NCBI RefSeq assembly: GCF_004402405.1
Contig: NZ_SOFE01000022.1
Coordinates: 62,001 to 126,000 of the forward strand
Origin: Cryobacterium levicorallinum
GTDB lineage: Bacteria > Actinomycetota > Actinomycetes > Actinomycetales > Microbacteriaceae
Reading direction: 5' to 3'
DNA: 64,000 bases
The translations under genes and the position numbers were made by a program. Under the pieces are notes generated by a model. It searched no databases, was not told where the DNA came from, and saw only the letters and a program-made list of their open reading frames with translations. Below, piece after piece: positions 9,999 to 19,277 of this stretch; position 1 is the first letter of the stretch; every line of letters begins with the position of its first letter.

Positions 9999-10985
9999 TT
10001 AGGCTCGGGGAACGTCGTGCTCGGTCAGGAATTCGTAAAACAGGCGGGGCGAGTAGGCCGTGTCCCAGTCCCACCGATCGAAGCTGCTGACACCGGGTCT
10101 CAGCAGGTTCTCGCGATCCTTTTCAACGGTGACAACTTCTGAGGGATGACGGTCCCCCAGAATGGCACCCCGGGTGTAATTAATTTCGCCGTCGAATTCG
10201 CCGATCTTGCGCACACTCTGCCAGAAGAAGTCGACCCAGTACTCGCGCCCCTTCACCACAAAACGCACCTGAAGGTCGGGAATCTCGAAGCCCAACTCGG
10301 CCATGCGAACGCGACTGAGGGACTCGCCCGGGTTAGCTGAGAGCGGATTCGTGAATTCAATTGCGCGGCGCGCCTGAGCGCCTCCGTTCCGCGGATGCAC
10401 ACTGGTGAGTTCGGCATACAGCGCGTCTTTGGTGAGGAGCGGGGGGCCAAGGGTTCCATGCCGGCGTTCCGCCTCCGCGCGCTCCTGCTCCACTCGTAGG
10501 GCGTGGTCCATCATCGTGACGCCGACGAGAAAAGTCGAATTGGCTGCCACGTCGATGAGGGTGCGGGGAAGGCTGGTGGCGGCGCATCCGTTCACCGTGA
10601 CTGTTTCGGGCTCGACCACGCTGCGATGACTCGTGGTGAATCGGGCACTGCTCCCGCCAGCGGTGTCATTGTTGATCGCGTGCACGACCTGCGGCCACGG
10701 GCCGATGATGGGCAGGCCATGCAGCACCGCCGCCGAATGATGCGAGAGTAGCAGCGGCTGCTCGGCCGCGAGGACGGTGGCACGTACAAAGAGTCGATAT
10801 CGGTCCTCGCTGTGGCCGGAGCGCCAGGCCGCCCCCAGGGCGTAAATTCCACGACGGATGCGCACCAGCTGCCCATTCGCAAGGAGTGCGCGCACGGCAT
10901 GGGTGGTGAGTCCCGACGCGAGCAGGGATTCGGCAAGAATGAGTCCCTCGTTGCGGGCATTTGGTAGATCCAGGCTGTCAAGCAT
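9999..10985 (-). CDS. AbiEi-like antitoxin domain fused to DUF559/Vsr-like nuclease-fold domain
   Basis: 328 residues. The N-terminus (about 15-60) has a winged-helix start like AbiEi family proteins (LTTHAVRALLANGQLVRIRR, then GIYALG). The C-terminal third carries a PD-(D/E)xK-like pattern, YWVDFFW followed by KIGEFDGEINY, resembling DUF559/Vsr-type domains. No AbiEii toxin gene is adjacent. Such stand-alone proteins are common in actinobacteria and of unknown role. The gene is bracketed by inverted copies of the GGGCCC repeat (C and D), suggesting an inserted cassette. Confidence 0.75.
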   Translation of the reverse strand: MLDSLDLPNARNEGLILAESLLASGLTTHAVRALLANGQLVRIRRGIYALGAAWRSGHSEDRYRLFVRATVLAAEQPLLLSHHSAAVLHGLPIIGPWPQVVHAINNDTAGGSSARFTTSHRSVVEPETVTVNGCAATSLPRTLIDVAANSTFLVGVTMMDHALRVEQERAEAERRHGTLGPPLLTKDALYAELTSVHPRNGGAQARRAIEFTNPLSANPGESLSRVRMAELGFEIPDLQVRFVVKGREYWVDFFWQSVRKIGEFDGEINYTRGAILGDRHPSEVVTVEKDRENLLRPGVSSFDRWDWDTAYSPRLFYEFLTEHDVPRA

Positions 10986-11121
10986 GGCTACTTTTTACCG
11001 GGTACGGGTCTCGAGCGTCGAAAAGTTGGCGGACTTGTGGGAACTGGATGGCGGCATCCGCTGCGGAGGAGAGCCGCGGGCCGCCGCGGAGCGCACGCCG
11101 ACCTCGCCCCGCTTGCCCGGC

Positions 11122-11154
11122 CGGGCCCACCTTACGGAACCGGGCCCGGGCCCC
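11122..11154 (-). repeat. GGGCCC palindromic repeat, copy D (short form, reverse orientation)
   Basis: Plus-strand CGGGCCCACCTTACGG, AAC, CGGGCCCGGGCCCC. Its 14-nt block GGCCCACCTTACGG (11124-11137) is the exact reverse complement of 9918-9931 in copy C, on the other side of the AbiEi-like gene. It lacks the central palindrome. It lies downstream of rlmB. Confidence 0.85.
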
Positions 11155-11202
11155 GTCGCAAAAGGACACGGCGGCAGGGGCGCGCGGGCTGCCGCGCAGG
11201 GG

Positions 11203-12339
11203 CTACTGCTTCGCGGCCTGCTTGGCCTTCTTGATCTCGGCGCGCAGGCGGGAGACCTCGTACAGGGTGACGCCGGCGGCGATTCCGGCGTTGAGCGACT
11301 CGGTCGAGGCGCTGATCGGAATCGAGACGATCGCGTCGCAGGTCTCGGTGACGAGGCGGGACAAGCCCTTACCCTCGCTGCCGACGACGATCACGATCGG
11401 GCGCTCGGCGAAACCGGTGCCGAGGTCGGGCAGCGACACATCGCCATCGCCGGCCAGGCCGAGCACGAACACGCCCTGCGCCTTGAGGGCCTTGAGCGTC
11501 TGGGTCAGGTTGCTCGCCATCGCGACGGGCGTTCGGGCGGCGGCGCCGGCGCTGGTCTTCCAGGCTGAGGCGGTGACGCCGACCGAGCGACGCTGCGGAA
11601 CGATGATGCCGTGGCCGCCGAACGCAGCGGTCGAACGGATGATCGCACCCAGGTTGCGCGGGTCGGTGATGCCGTCGAGGGCCACGAACAACGGCTTATG
11701 GCCGCGGCTGATGGTCAGTTCGAGCAACTCCATCGGGTGCGCGTACTCGTAGGCCGGAACCTTGAGCGCGAGGCCCTGGTGCACGGCGTCGCGACCGGCG
11801 AGACGGTCAAGCTCGGGGCGCATGACCTCGAGAATGGGGATGTTGCGGCTCGTCGCCATAAGCAGCACCTCTTTAACGCGCTCATCCATTTCGATGCGCG
11901 CCGCGATGTACAGAGTCAGCGCCGGAATCTTCGCGCGCAGCGCCTCCAGCACCGAGTTACGGCCGGTGACAATCTCGTGCTCGTCGATCTGCTGGGCGCG
12001 ACGGGTCGAAGAGCCACCGCCGCCGGTGTTGCCGGTGCCGCGCTGCGGGCCGCCCTGCGATGCGCCGCGGGCACCGCCGCGAGCAGCGGGGCCGCCGCGC
12101 GAGCCGCCGCGGTTGGCGGAAGCATCCGCTGCGGGGCGGGAGTTGAAGCCGCCGGCCGCGGTGAAGCGCTCGGCAGCAGCCTTGCGCTTGCCCGCGGGGT
12201 GGTACGGACGGTCTTCGGCCTTAGGCGTGGGCTTCTTGCCCTCGAGCGCCTGACGGCCCTGGCCGCCGGAGCCGACTTGGGCTCCACGGCTGCCCTTGCG
12301 CACCGCTCCGGTACGCGATTTGCGGTCTAAGTTCTTCAT
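11203..12339 (-). CDS. rlmB: 23S rRNA (guanosine-2'-O)-methyltransferase RlmB, TrmH/SPOUT family
   Basis: 378 residues. SPOUT knot motifs at the C-terminus: ALDGITDPRNLGAIIR, VVGSEGKGLSRLV and SIPISASTESLNAGIAAGV. It methylates G2251 (E. coli numbering) in the 23S P-loop using SAM. The first about 130 residues are a disordered Arg/Gly- and Lys-rich extension (GGSRGGPAARGGARG), which makes it longer than the usual about 250 residues and likely aids RNA binding. Its ATG overlaps the cysS stop (TGATG). Same order as Mycobacterium Rv3579c-Rv3583c. Confidence 0.92.
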   Translation of the reverse strand: MKNLDRKSRTGAVRKGSRGAQVGSGGQGRQALEGKKPTPKAEDRPYHPAGKRKAAAERFTAAGGFNSRPAADASANRGGSRGGPAARGGARGASQGGPQRGTGNTGGGGSSTRRAQQIDEHEIVTGRNSVLEALRAKIPALTLYIAARIEMDERVKEVLLMATSRNIPILEVMRPELDRLAGRDAVHQGLALKVPAYEYAHPMELLELTISRGHKPLFVALDGITDPRNLGAIIRSTAAFGGHGIIVPQRRSVGVTASAWKTSAGAAARTPVAMASNLTQTLKALKAQGVFVLGLAGDGDVSLPDLGTGFAERPIVIVVGSEGKGLSRLVTETCDAIVSIPISASTESLNAGIAAGVTLYEVSRLRAEIKKAKQAAKQ

Positions 12340-13748
12340 CAGTCAAAGCTCCAATGGGCACCCGACGGGGTGTCTTCGATGGTAATTCCGGCGGCGACGA
12401 GTTCGTCCCGGATTCGGTCTGCGGCCGCGTAGTCGCGGTTTTCCCTGGCGAGGTTGCGGTCGCCGAGCAGCCGCTCGACCAACGCACTCAGGGCCACCAT
12501 GGCCGGTTCGTCCGTCGCCACGGCCCAGCCGGGCGACAAAGGGTTGATTCCCAGCACTTCGCTCATCGCGAGTACTTCACTGCGAGCGGATGCCGCAGCG
12601 TGCAGGTCTTCGGCATCCAGCGCGGCGTTTCCGGCCCGCACGGTGTCGTGCAACACGCCGAGCGCCTGCGGAACGGCAAGGTCGTCGTCCATGGCCGCGG
12701 CGAACTCGTCGGGCACGACCTCGACGCCACTCCCGGCGAACCGGGTACCGGCGAGGCGCCGGTCTGCACGGTCGAGAAAACTTTCGACGCGCTCGAGGGC
12801 CGCTTCGGCCTCGGCCAGGGACCCGTCGTTGTAGTCAATGGTCGAGCGATAGTGGGCCGCGCCGAGAAAATAGCGAACGACGATGGCGCGAGCCTGGTCG
12901 AGCAGTTCGGCCGCGAACACGGAATTGCCGAGCGACTTGGACATCTTCTGCCCGTTCACGTTCACCAGGCCGTTGTGCACCCAGTAGTTCGCGAACTCGC
13001 TGCCGGCCGCGTTCGACTGAGCCATCTCGTTCTCGTGGTGCGGAAACCGCAGGTCGAGTCCGCCGCCGTGAATGTCGAACCGGTCGCCGAGATAGCGGGC
13101 TGCCATAGCCGAGCACTCGATGTGCCAGCCGGGGCGACCAACGCCCCACGGCGATGGCCAGGCGGCTGAGGTCGGCTCGCCCTCCTTGTGGGCCTTCCAC
13201 AGGGCGAAGTCGTGGGGGTCGCGCTTGCCGCGCGGCGAAGCATCCGCTGCCGCTTCCATATTGCCCGGCGACTGGTGCGTGAGCGCGCCATAGGCGGCCC
13301 AGCTCGCACTGGAAAAATACACGTCGGCCGAACCGTCAGCGGCCGGGTAGGCGTTGCCGCGTTCGATCAGGGCGGCGATGAGGGTCTGCATCTCGGTGAT
13401 GCTCGCCGTCGCGCGCGGCTCGTAGGTGGGGGCAAGAATGCCGAGGCGCTGATAGCCCGCGGTGAACTCCAGCTCGTAGCGGTAGGCCAGCGCCCACCAT
13501 TGCTCGCTCGAGCCCTTGGCGTTGATCAGAATTTTGTCGTCGATGTCGGTGACGTTGCGCACGAACGTGACGTTCAGTCCACGGTAGCTGAGCCAGCGGC
13601 GCAACTGGTCGTAGACCAGGGCGCTGCGCAGGTGACCGATGTGAGGGCTGGACTGCACAGTGGGTCCACACACGTACATTCCGACCTGGCCCGGTTCGAG
13701 GGGGACAAAGTCACGCAAGGCCTGGGCCTTCGAATCGTACAGTTGCAT
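12339..13748 (-). CDS. cysS: Cysteine--tRNA ligase
   Basis: 469 residues from ATG 13748, which has GGGAGG seven nt upstream; GTG 13754 is the alternative but lies too close to that SD. Class I motifs: PHIGH (HIGH) and QKMSKSLGN (KMSKS). Zinc-site residues include the Cys in MYVCGPTV and in WHIECSAM. It charges tRNA-Cys in the cytosol. It overlaps or abuts ispDF upstream and rlmB downstream in one operon. Confidence 0.95.
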   Translation of the reverse strand: MQLYDSKAQALRDFVPLEPGQVGMYVCGPTVQSSPHIGHLRSALVYDQLRRWLSYRGLNVTFVRNVTDIDDKILINAKGSSEQWWALAYRYELEFTAGYQRLGILAPTYEPRATASITEMQTLIAALIERGNAYPAADGSADVYFSSASWAAYGALTHQSPGNMEAAADASPRGKRDPHDFALWKAHKEGEPTSAAWPSPWGVGRPGWHIECSAMAARYLGDRFDIHGGGLDLRFPHHENEMAQSNAAGSEFANYWVHNGLVNVNGQKMSKSLGNSVFAAELLDQARAIVVRYFLGAAHYRSTIDYNDGSLAEAEAALERVESFLDRADRRLAGTRFAGSGVEVVPDEFAAAMDDDLAVPQALGVLHDTVRAGNAALDAEDLHAAASARSEVLAMSEVLGINPLSPGWAVATDEPAMVALSALVERLLGDRNLARENRDYAAADRIRDELVAAGITIEDTPSGAHWSFD

Positions 13749-13750
13749 GG

Positions 13751-15073
13751 TCACACCTCCCAGTTTAGGTCAGGGGTCTGACCCGGCTCTGGTGCCGCGG
13801 GCGGTAGCGGGTAGAGCAGCGCCGTGGCCGTCGCCGCGACGCCCTCGCCGCGACCGGTGAATCCGAGGGCGTCGGTCGTGGTCGCTGCGATATTGATCGG
13901 TGCAGCGAGGATGCCGGCGAGTCGCGTTTCGGCCTCGGCCCGACGCGGCGCGAACTTGGGGCGGTTGCCGATGATCTGCACCGAGACGTTGCCGATCTGG
14001 TAGCCGGCGGCTGCGACCAGGCGCACCGTTTCGGTGAGAAAAACGTCGCCGTGGGCGCCGCTGAACCGCGGATCAGTCGTGCCGAACACGCTGCCGATGT
14101 CACCGAGACCGGCGGCGCCGAGCAGGGCGTCGCAGATAGCGTGGCAGGCGACGTCGCCGTCGCTGTGCCCGCTGAGGCCGCGCTCCCCCGGCCAATACAG
14201 CCCGGCCAGCCAGAGCTCGGTGGTGCCGTCAGGCTCAGTGTCGGCGGCGAAGGCGTGCACGTCAAGGCCGGTCCCGATGCGCGGCAGGAGCGGGAGCAGC
14301 GGCGGGGTTGCGGCGGCGTGCAGGATCAAGTCAGCTCGGTCGAGGTCTTCCGGCGTGGTGATCTTGAAGGCGAGGGCGTCGCCGGCAATGACGGAGACCG
14401 GGTGACCGGCGTCGGCGACAAGGGCCGCATCGTCGGTGAGCGCCTCGAACCGACCGTTCTGCACGGCCCAGGCGCGGGCAGCGGCGAGCATGGCACGGGG
14501 AAATCCCTGCGGGGTCTGGACGGCGGAGAGTTCGGATCGGTCGACGGTGCCGAGGATGGCGCCGGAGGCGGCGACCCGTTTGATGGTGTCCACGACCGGG
14601 AGCCCCGGAATGATGCCGTGCCCGGTGGAGCGCACGGCGTCGACGACGGCATCGCACAAGCTGGCGGGGGTGAGAGCACGCGCGGCATCGTGTACGAGCA
14701 CCACGTCGACACCCGGCAGCAGGGCTGCGACGCCCAGGTCGACGGAGTCCTGGCGGGTGCGTCCGCCGGCAACGATCGTTAGGGCCGCCGCGGGCGACTC
14801 GTGACGAGCCGCAGCAGCGGCGGCGATGGCGCGGGCATCCGCTACCCGCTCGCTGGGGGCAACAACGATGATCTGCACGGGCGAACGCATTCCAAAAATG
14901 GAATCTAGGACGTGGTCGAGCAGGGGGCGCATATGCAGCAAAACGAATGCTTTAGGTTCGGCGTGCCCCAGACGAATTCCGCTGCCGGCAGCGACGATGA
15001 TCACGGCAACGGTGGGCGAATCGGGTGAGGGGTCGTCGAGCGGGCTGGCCGGCGGCAGGAGGGGAACAGTCAT
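13751..15073 (-). CDS. ispDF: Bifunctional IspD/IspF: MEP cytidylyltransferase and MECDP synthase
   Basis: 440 residues from ATG 15073 (no clear SD; start tentative). IspD half (about 20-245): [32 protein letters not shown]. IspF half (about 255-435): [30 protein letters not shown] and [14 protein letters not shown], giving the Asp/His zinc ligands. It catalyses two non-consecutive steps of the non-mevalonate isoprenoid pathway. The fusion is known from alpha-proteobacteria and some actinobacteria; Mycobacterium has separate adjacent genes. It lies between carD and cysS. Confidence 0.93.
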   Translation of the reverse strand: MTVPLLPPASPLDDPSPDSPTVAVIIVAAGSGIRLGHAEPKAFVLLHMRPLLDHVLDSIFGMRSPVQIIVVAPSERVADARAIAAAAAARHESPAAALTIVAGGRTRQDSVDLGVAALLPGVDVVLVHDAARALTPASLCDAVVDAVRSTGHGIIPGLPVVDTIKRVAASGAILGTVDRSELSAVQTPQGFPRAMLAAARAWAVQNGRFEALTDDAALVADAGHPVSVIAGDALAFKITTPEDLDRADLILHAAATPPLLPLLPRIGTGLDVHAFAADTEPDGTTELWLAGLYWPGERGLSGHSDGDVACHAICDALLGAAGLGDIGSVFGTTDPRFSGAHGDVFLTETVRLVAAAGYQIGNVSVQIIGNRPKFAPRRAEAETRLAGILAAPINIAATTTDALGFTGRGEGVAATATALLYPLPPAAPEPGQTPDLNWEV

Positions 15074-15117
15074 ATCTGGAGGGTATCTATCTGGGCGATG
15101 CAGCGGGATGGACAAGC

Positions 15118-15143
15118 AAAAGGCGGCACCTCGCGGCACCGCC
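15118..15143 (-). terminator. Terminator behind carD
   Basis: Minus strand GGCGGTGCC-GCGA-GGTGCCGCC (9-bp stem with two G-T pairs and a GNRA loop) followed by TTTT. It separates carD from the ispDF-cysS-rlmB operon. Confidence 0.75.
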
Positions 15144-15165
15144 CCTCACGAAGCAAAATAAAGAA

Positions 15166-15648
15166 TCAGGAAGCGAGGACTTCATCCAGAACGGTGGAGG
15201 CCCGCTCTTCATCGGTCTTCTCGGCCAGGGCCAACTCGCTGATCAGGATCTGCCGGGCCTTGGCCAACATGCGCTTCTCACCGGCGGACAGGCCGCGGTC
15301 CTGGTCACGACGCCACAGGTCGCGCACGACCTCCGATACCTTGATGACATCGCCGCTGGCGAGCTTCTCGAGGTTGGCCTTGTACCGGCGGGACCAGTTG
15401 GTGGGCTCCTCAGTGAACGGTGCCCGCAGCACTTCGAACACCTGGTCGAGGCCCTCCTGGCCGATCACGTCGCGCACGCCGACCAGGTCGACGTTCTCGG
15501 CGGGAACCTCAATTGTCAGATCACCCTGCGTGACGTTGAGCTTGAGGTAGAGCTTCTCTTCACCCTTGATGATGCGCGTTTTCACCTCGGTGATCGTCGC
15601 AGCGCCGTGGTGGGGATAAACAACAGTTTCGCCAACCTCAAACAGCAT
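15166..15648 (-). CDS. carD: CarD-family RNA polymerase-binding transcription factor
   Basis: 160 residues, the usual length. The N-terminal RNAP-interaction (Tudor-like) domain begins [19 protein letters not shown]; the C-terminal helical DNA-binding domain includes [13 protein letters not shown] and [20 protein letters not shown], with the Trp used to stabilise the open complex. It binds the RNAP beta lobe and stabilises promoter complexes, strongly at rRNA promoters. SD AAGGGAT precedes ATG. It is divergent from the LpqE-like gene, as in Mycobacterium. Confidence 0.95.
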   Translation of the reverse strand: MLFEVGETVVYPHHGAATITEVKTRIIKGEEKLYLKLNVTQGDLTIEVPAENVDLVGVRDVIGQEGLDQVFEVLRAPFTEEPTNWSRRYKANLEKLASGDVIKVSEVVRDLWRRDQDRGLSAGEKRMLAKARQILISELALAEKTDEERASTVLDEVLAS

Positions 15649-15821
15649 AGGGATCCCTTCAGCAACGATAAGAATACCACATCAAGGTAGTGCTAAAGTA
15701 CGCGCGCCCCCGCGAGGCGCGGCGACGACATGTCACCGCCCAGACTCGCCGCTAAGCTAGTGCCAAAGCGAATTCTGCAGCGCCGGCCCACCGTCGAACG
15801 CTGCTTCGGTATGGAGGTCTT

Positions 15822-16337
15822 GTGAGAGCGCGCATCGCTGCATCCGTTGTACTGGCGGCCGGCATTCTGTTGGGCACGAGCGCATGCGGATTTTTCGCAC
15901 CGCAGGCCACCTCGATCGAATACAACGCGAGCGACGGAGTCAGTGGTGATGTTGGCGAGATCCACATTCGCAACGGTCTGCTGCTCTCGACCGACGGTGA
16001 ACTGGCGAACCTGATCGTGTCCGTCGTGAACACGACCGACTCCGAGCAGAACCTGGTCGTGCAGTACGAGTCCAGCACCGGCACGGTCACGCAGGATATT
16101 CCGGTCGAGGCCAACACGACCGTGACGTTCGGCACCGAGGGTGAAGAATCGGTCATTCTCGAGAACATGGACAGCCAGCCCGGCTCGCTATTTCCGGTGT
16201 TCTTCCAGTACGGCGAAGAGACCGGCGTCGAGCTGCTGTTGCCGGTGCTGACCGGCACTCAGGGTGAGTATTCGACCCTGCTGCCGACGCTCGCGCCGAC
16301 CGAGACCCCCGAGCCGGCTGAGACGCCCGCAGCGTAG
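15822..16337 (+). CDS. LpqE-like lipoprotein
   Basis: 171 residues from GTG 15822 with SD GGAGG. Residues 1-22 are a lipoprotein signal with lipobox GTSAC. The mature part looks like a beta-sandwich (HIRNGLLLSTDGELANLIVS, VVNTTDSEQNLVVQY), followed by a Thr/Pro/Glu tail. Position and orientation opposite carD match Mycobacterium Rv3583c/Rv3584 (lpqE), so orthology is inferred mainly from synteny. Function unknown; a metal-chaperone-like fold is possible. Confidence 0.7.
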   Translation: MRARIAASVVLAAGILLGTSACGFFAPQATSIEYNASDGVSGDVGEIHIRNGLLLSTDGELANLIVSVVNTTDSEQNLVVQYESSTGTVTQDIPVEANTTVTFGTEGEESVILENMDSQPGSLFPVFFQYGEETGVELLLPVLTGTQGEYSTLLPTLAPTETPEPAETPAA

Positions 16338-16352
16338 GTTTTTCGGCACACT

Positions 16353-16387
16353 GGCCGCCATTCTCTCGGGGACGGCGGCCTGTTTTA
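16353..16387 (+). terminator. Terminator of the LpqE-like gene
   Basis: GGCCGCC (16353-16359) pairs with GGCGGCC (16374-16380), 14-nt loop, followed by TGTTTTA. It lies 15 nt past the stop. Confidence 0.7.
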
Positions 16388-16485
16388 TGTCTGCGGCAGC
16401 CTGCGCCGCGCGGCCGGCGGGACGCGCGCGGGTGCGCGAATCCACTGCCCGCCTGGTCAAGCGGATGCCGCCCGTCCGTGACTGC

Positions 16486-17169
16486 TCAGGCCTCGAAGCG
16501 GTAACCGAGCCCGCGCACGGTGACGAGCATGGTCGGGTCAGACGGGACCGCCTCAATGCGCGAACGGATGCGTTTAATGTGCACGTCGAGCGTCTTGGTG
16601 TCGCCGAAGTAGTCCGTGCCCCAGACCCGGTCGATGAGCTGACCGCGGGTGAGCACCCGGCCGGCGTTGCGCAGTAGGAACTCGAGCAGCTCGAATTCCT
16701 TGAGCGGCATATTCACGAGTTCGCCGGACACTGAGACGGCGTGCCGCTCGACGTCCATGCGCACGGTGCCGGCGGCAAGCGTGGTGTCGTCGTCATCGCC
16801 GCCCTGATCGTCGTGGCGCCGGAGCACCGCACGGATGCGCGCAACGAGTTCGCGCGTCGAATACGGCTTGGTCACGTAGTCGTCGGCGCCGAGTTCCAGC
16901 CCGACGACGATATCGATTTCGGAGTCCTTGGCGGTGAGCATGATGATCGGCACCGTCGACCGGGTGCGGATCTCACGGCACACCTCGGTGCCCGGAATTC
17001 CGGGCAGCATGAGGTCGAGCAGGATGAGATCGCTGCCGTTCTGGTCGAATTCGCTGATCGCGCTCGGCCCGTCTTCGGCCACGACGACCTCGTAGCCCTC
17101 ACGTTCGAGCAGGAAGCTCAGCGGCTCGCTCAGCGCGCTCTCGTCTTCGACCAGAAGGATGCGTGTCAT
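16486..17169 (-). CDS. regX3: OmpR-family response regulator RegX3
   Basis: 227 residues. Receiver domain 1-120 with acidic pocket E8/D9, phospho-acceptor D52 (LLDLMLPG), T79 and switch K101. Winged helix about 130-225 (GRVLTRGQLIDRVWGTDYFG, HIKRIRSRIE, VRGLGYRFE). Closest in character and context to RegX3, which controls phosphate-starvation genes. It overlaps senX3 by 4 nt (ATGA), so it is translated in tandem with its kinase. Confidence 0.92.
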   Translation of the reverse strand: MTRILLVEDESALSEPLSFLLEREGYEVVVAEDGPSAISEFDQNGSDLILLDLMLPGIPGTEVCREIRTRSTVPIIMLTAKDSEIDIVVGLELGADDYVTKPYSTRELVARIRAVLRRHDDQGGDDDDTTLAAGTVRMDVERHAVSVSGELVNMPLKEFELLEFLLRNAGRVLTRGQLIDRVWGTDYFGDTKTLDVHIKRIRSRIEAVPSDPTMLVTVRGLGYRFEA

Positions 17170-18353
17170 GGTGTGTCTCCTGCGGCCGCACGTGCGGCTG
17201 GTTGCGGCTTCTTGGGGCCGGGTTCGATCGGCTGCGCCGCCTCGGGGAGACGGATGGTGAAGGTGGATCCGCTGCCCGGCTGGGACCAGACGCGAATGTC
17301 TCCGCCGTGGTTCTGCACGACGTGTTTGACGATGGACAGGCCCAGTCCGGTTCCGCCGGTGTGGCGCGAACGGGCTTGGTCGACCCGGAAAAACCGTTCG
17401 AAGACCCGGTCCAGATCGGCCTCGGCAATTCCGACGCCCTGATCGGTGACGGTGATTTCGACGATGCCCTTCTGCAGGCGCACGCCAACGCCCACGCGCG
17501 ATCCCTCGAGGGAGTAGTTCACCGCGTTGGCGACCAGGTTGTGCACGGCCACGATGAGCAGGGCTTCATCGCCGTAGACGTGGGCACCAGACTTCTTGCC
17601 CAGAACAATGGTGATGCGTTCCGCCTCGGCGACGACCCGACTCTGGTCGACGGCCGCGGCGACGATGTCGTCGACGCTGAGATTCTCCGGCTCGGCGAGC
17701 ACGTCCTGCGCCTGCAGCCGGGACAGTTCAATGATCTCCTGGGTGAGGCGGCCGAGCCTGGCCGACTCGGTCGTTAACCGGTTGGCGAAGCGGCGAACCT
17801 GCGCCGGTTCATCCGCTGCCTTGTCGAGCGCCTCGGCGAGCAGACCGACGGAGGCGATCGGGGTCTTCAGTTCGTGGCTGATGTTTGCGACGAAGTCGCG
17901 GCGCACCTCGTCGAGGCGGAAGGCTTCGGTGCGGTCTTCGGCCAGGAGCAGCACGTAGCGAGTGCCGAGCCGGGCCAGGCGCACCCGAAACCGCATGCTT
18001 GCGTCGCCGAACGGGCCGCGGGAGAGCACGAGGTCTTCGCTGATCGGCTCGCCGGTGCTGCGCACTCGTCGGGCGAGTTCGAGCAGTTCGGGATGCACGA
18101 GCTGATGGTTCCAGACCAGACCGAGAGTGAGGGCGCCCGGGCTGGTCTTGATGACGTTGTTGGACGGGTCGAGCACGACGCCGGCGGTCTCGAGGGCGTC
18201 GAGCACCTGGTCGATTCCGTCGGGCACGGCTGGGTTGACCACTTCGCTGGCGCGGCGTCCGTGCCGTTCGGCGACGTGCAACAGGGTCACGAAGCCAGCC
18301 CCGACGCCGAGGCCGAGTGCCAGCGACAGCAACACCAGCAACGTCGATTCCAT
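17166..18353 (-). CDS. senX3: Sensor histidine kinase SenX3
   Basis: 395 residues. One N-terminal membrane span (about 4-26), a PAS-like segment (about 48-145), dimerisation/phospho-acceptor helix with H160 (FVANISHELKTPIASVG), N box NLVANAVNYS, G1 DQGVGIA, F box RFFRVD and G2 GGTGLGLSIVKH. A single span rather than two is as in mycobacterial SenX3. It phosphorylates RegX3. It is divergent from phoU, whose product is known in other bacteria to hold such kinases inactive when phosphate is plentiful. Confidence 0.93.
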   Translation of the reverse strand: MESTLLVLLSLALGLGVGAGFVTLLHVAERHGRRASEVVNPAVPDGIDQVLDALETAGVVLDPSNNVIKTSPGALTLGLVWNHQLVHPELLELARRVRSTGEPISEDLVLSRGPFGDASMRFRVRLARLGTRYVLLLAEDRTEAFRLDEVRRDFVANISHELKTPIASVGLLAEALDKAADEPAQVRRFANRLTTESARLGRLTQEIIELSRLQAQDVLAEPENLSVDDIVAAAVDQSRVVAEAERITIVLGKKSGAHVYGDEALLIVAVHNLVANAVNYSLEGSRVGVGVRLQKGIVEITVTDQGVGIAEADLDRVFERFFRVDQARSRHTGGTGLGLSIVKHVVQNHGGDIRVWSQPGSGSTFTIRLPEAAQPIEPGPKKPQPAARAAAGDTP

Positions 18354-18426
18354 AACCTACAGGTTACTGACACTCTGGGGCTCTACTTCGCAGCGAAGGC
18401 CGCCGGAGACCTGTACTTTAGAAAGT

Positions 18427-18455
18427 GTTCAAGACCACGGCACCTGCCGTTAACC
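18427..18455 (+). promoter_or_regulatory. Possible PHO-box-like direct repeat between senX3 and phoU
   Basis: GTTCAAG (18427-18433) and GTTAACC (18449-18455) are spaced exactly 22 nt apart, i.e. two 11-nt units, in the divergent senX3/phoU gap. Actinobacterial PhoP/RegX3 sites are built of 11-nt direct repeats resembling GTTCACC. Only two half-matches are seen, so this is a suggestion. Confidence 0.3.
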
Positions 18456-18535
18456 TAAATCCGGCATTCTAGGTCGGAGGCCAAGGCGGGTCTCACAGGC
18501 CCGTGCGTGCCCGCGCGGCAAGGAAGGACCACAGC

Positions 18536-19192
18536 ATGCGCGACGTATTCCAGCAGGAGCTGGCAGAAGTTCAACAACGATTAGTCGAGATCTCTCGGCT
18601 CGTCGCCATCTCGATGGACAAGGCCACTCGCGCCTTCAACGAGAGTGACGTCAGCCTCGCCGAAGAGGCCATCACCGAAGACGAGAAGATCGACGAACTC
18701 ACGGTCGAGCTCGACGAGCTCGCGATCACCATTTTGGCCCGCCAGCAGCCGGTCGCCCGTGACCTGCGAATTGTCGTGAGTGCCCTGCGCATCAGCGCCT
18801 CCCTTGAGCGGATGGGCGACCTTTCGACGCACATCGCCCAGCTGGCCCGCTACCGTTTTCCCGACAAGGTCATTCCCAAGGGGCTGCGCGGCACGTTCGC
18901 CGAAATGGGCACGCTCGACGTGGTCATCGCGAATATGCTCACCGAGCTACTCCTGCATCAGGACATGGCCCTCGCCGAGACCATTCGCAATGAAGACGAC
19001 AAGGTCGACGCGCTGCACGTGAGCGTGTTCGACGCCGTGCTCGGCGAAACCTGGAAGGGGCTCGCCGCCGACACCGTCGATGCGACCCTGGCCAGCCGGT
19101 ACCACGAGCGATTCGCCGACCACGCGGTGTCCATCGCGAAGAAGGTGCAGTACCTCGGCACGGGGGCCTGGCACCAGGACAACAACGACTGA
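18536..19192 (+). CDS. phoU: Phosphate-signalling protein PhoU
   Basis: 218 residues from ATG 18536 with SD AAGGAAGG (18521-18528); an 11-codon upstream extension is unlikely. Two PhoU three-helix repeats carry the E/DxxxD metal motifs (EDEKIDEL, NEDDKVDAL). PhoU links the Pst phosphate importer to the sensor kinase and represses the Pho response. It is divergent from senX3-regX3, and no pst genes are in the window. A terminator follows. Confidence 0.93.
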   Translation: MRDVFQQELAEVQQRLVEISRLVAISMDKATRAFNESDVSLAEEAITEDEKIDELTVELDELAITILARQQPVARDLRIVVSALRISASLERMGDLSTHIAQLARYRFPDKVIPKGLRGTFAEMGTLDVVIANMLTELLLHQDMALAETIRNEDDKVDALHVSVFDAVLGETWKGLAADTVDATLASRYHERFADHAVSIAKKVQYLGTGAWHQDNND

Positions 19193-19207
19193 CTTATTGC
19201 ACGTGAG

Positions 19208-19239
19208 AGGCCCCGGAGCATGCGCTCGCGGGGCCTTTT
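19208..19239 (+). terminator. Intrinsic terminator of phoU
   Basis: AGGCCCCG (19208-19215) pairs with CGGGGCCT (19229-19236), then TTTT. Located 15 nt past the stop. Confidence 0.85.
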
Positions 19240-19277
19240 GCGTGAAACTGATGCCCCGCCCGGTTGCGGCACGGGTG

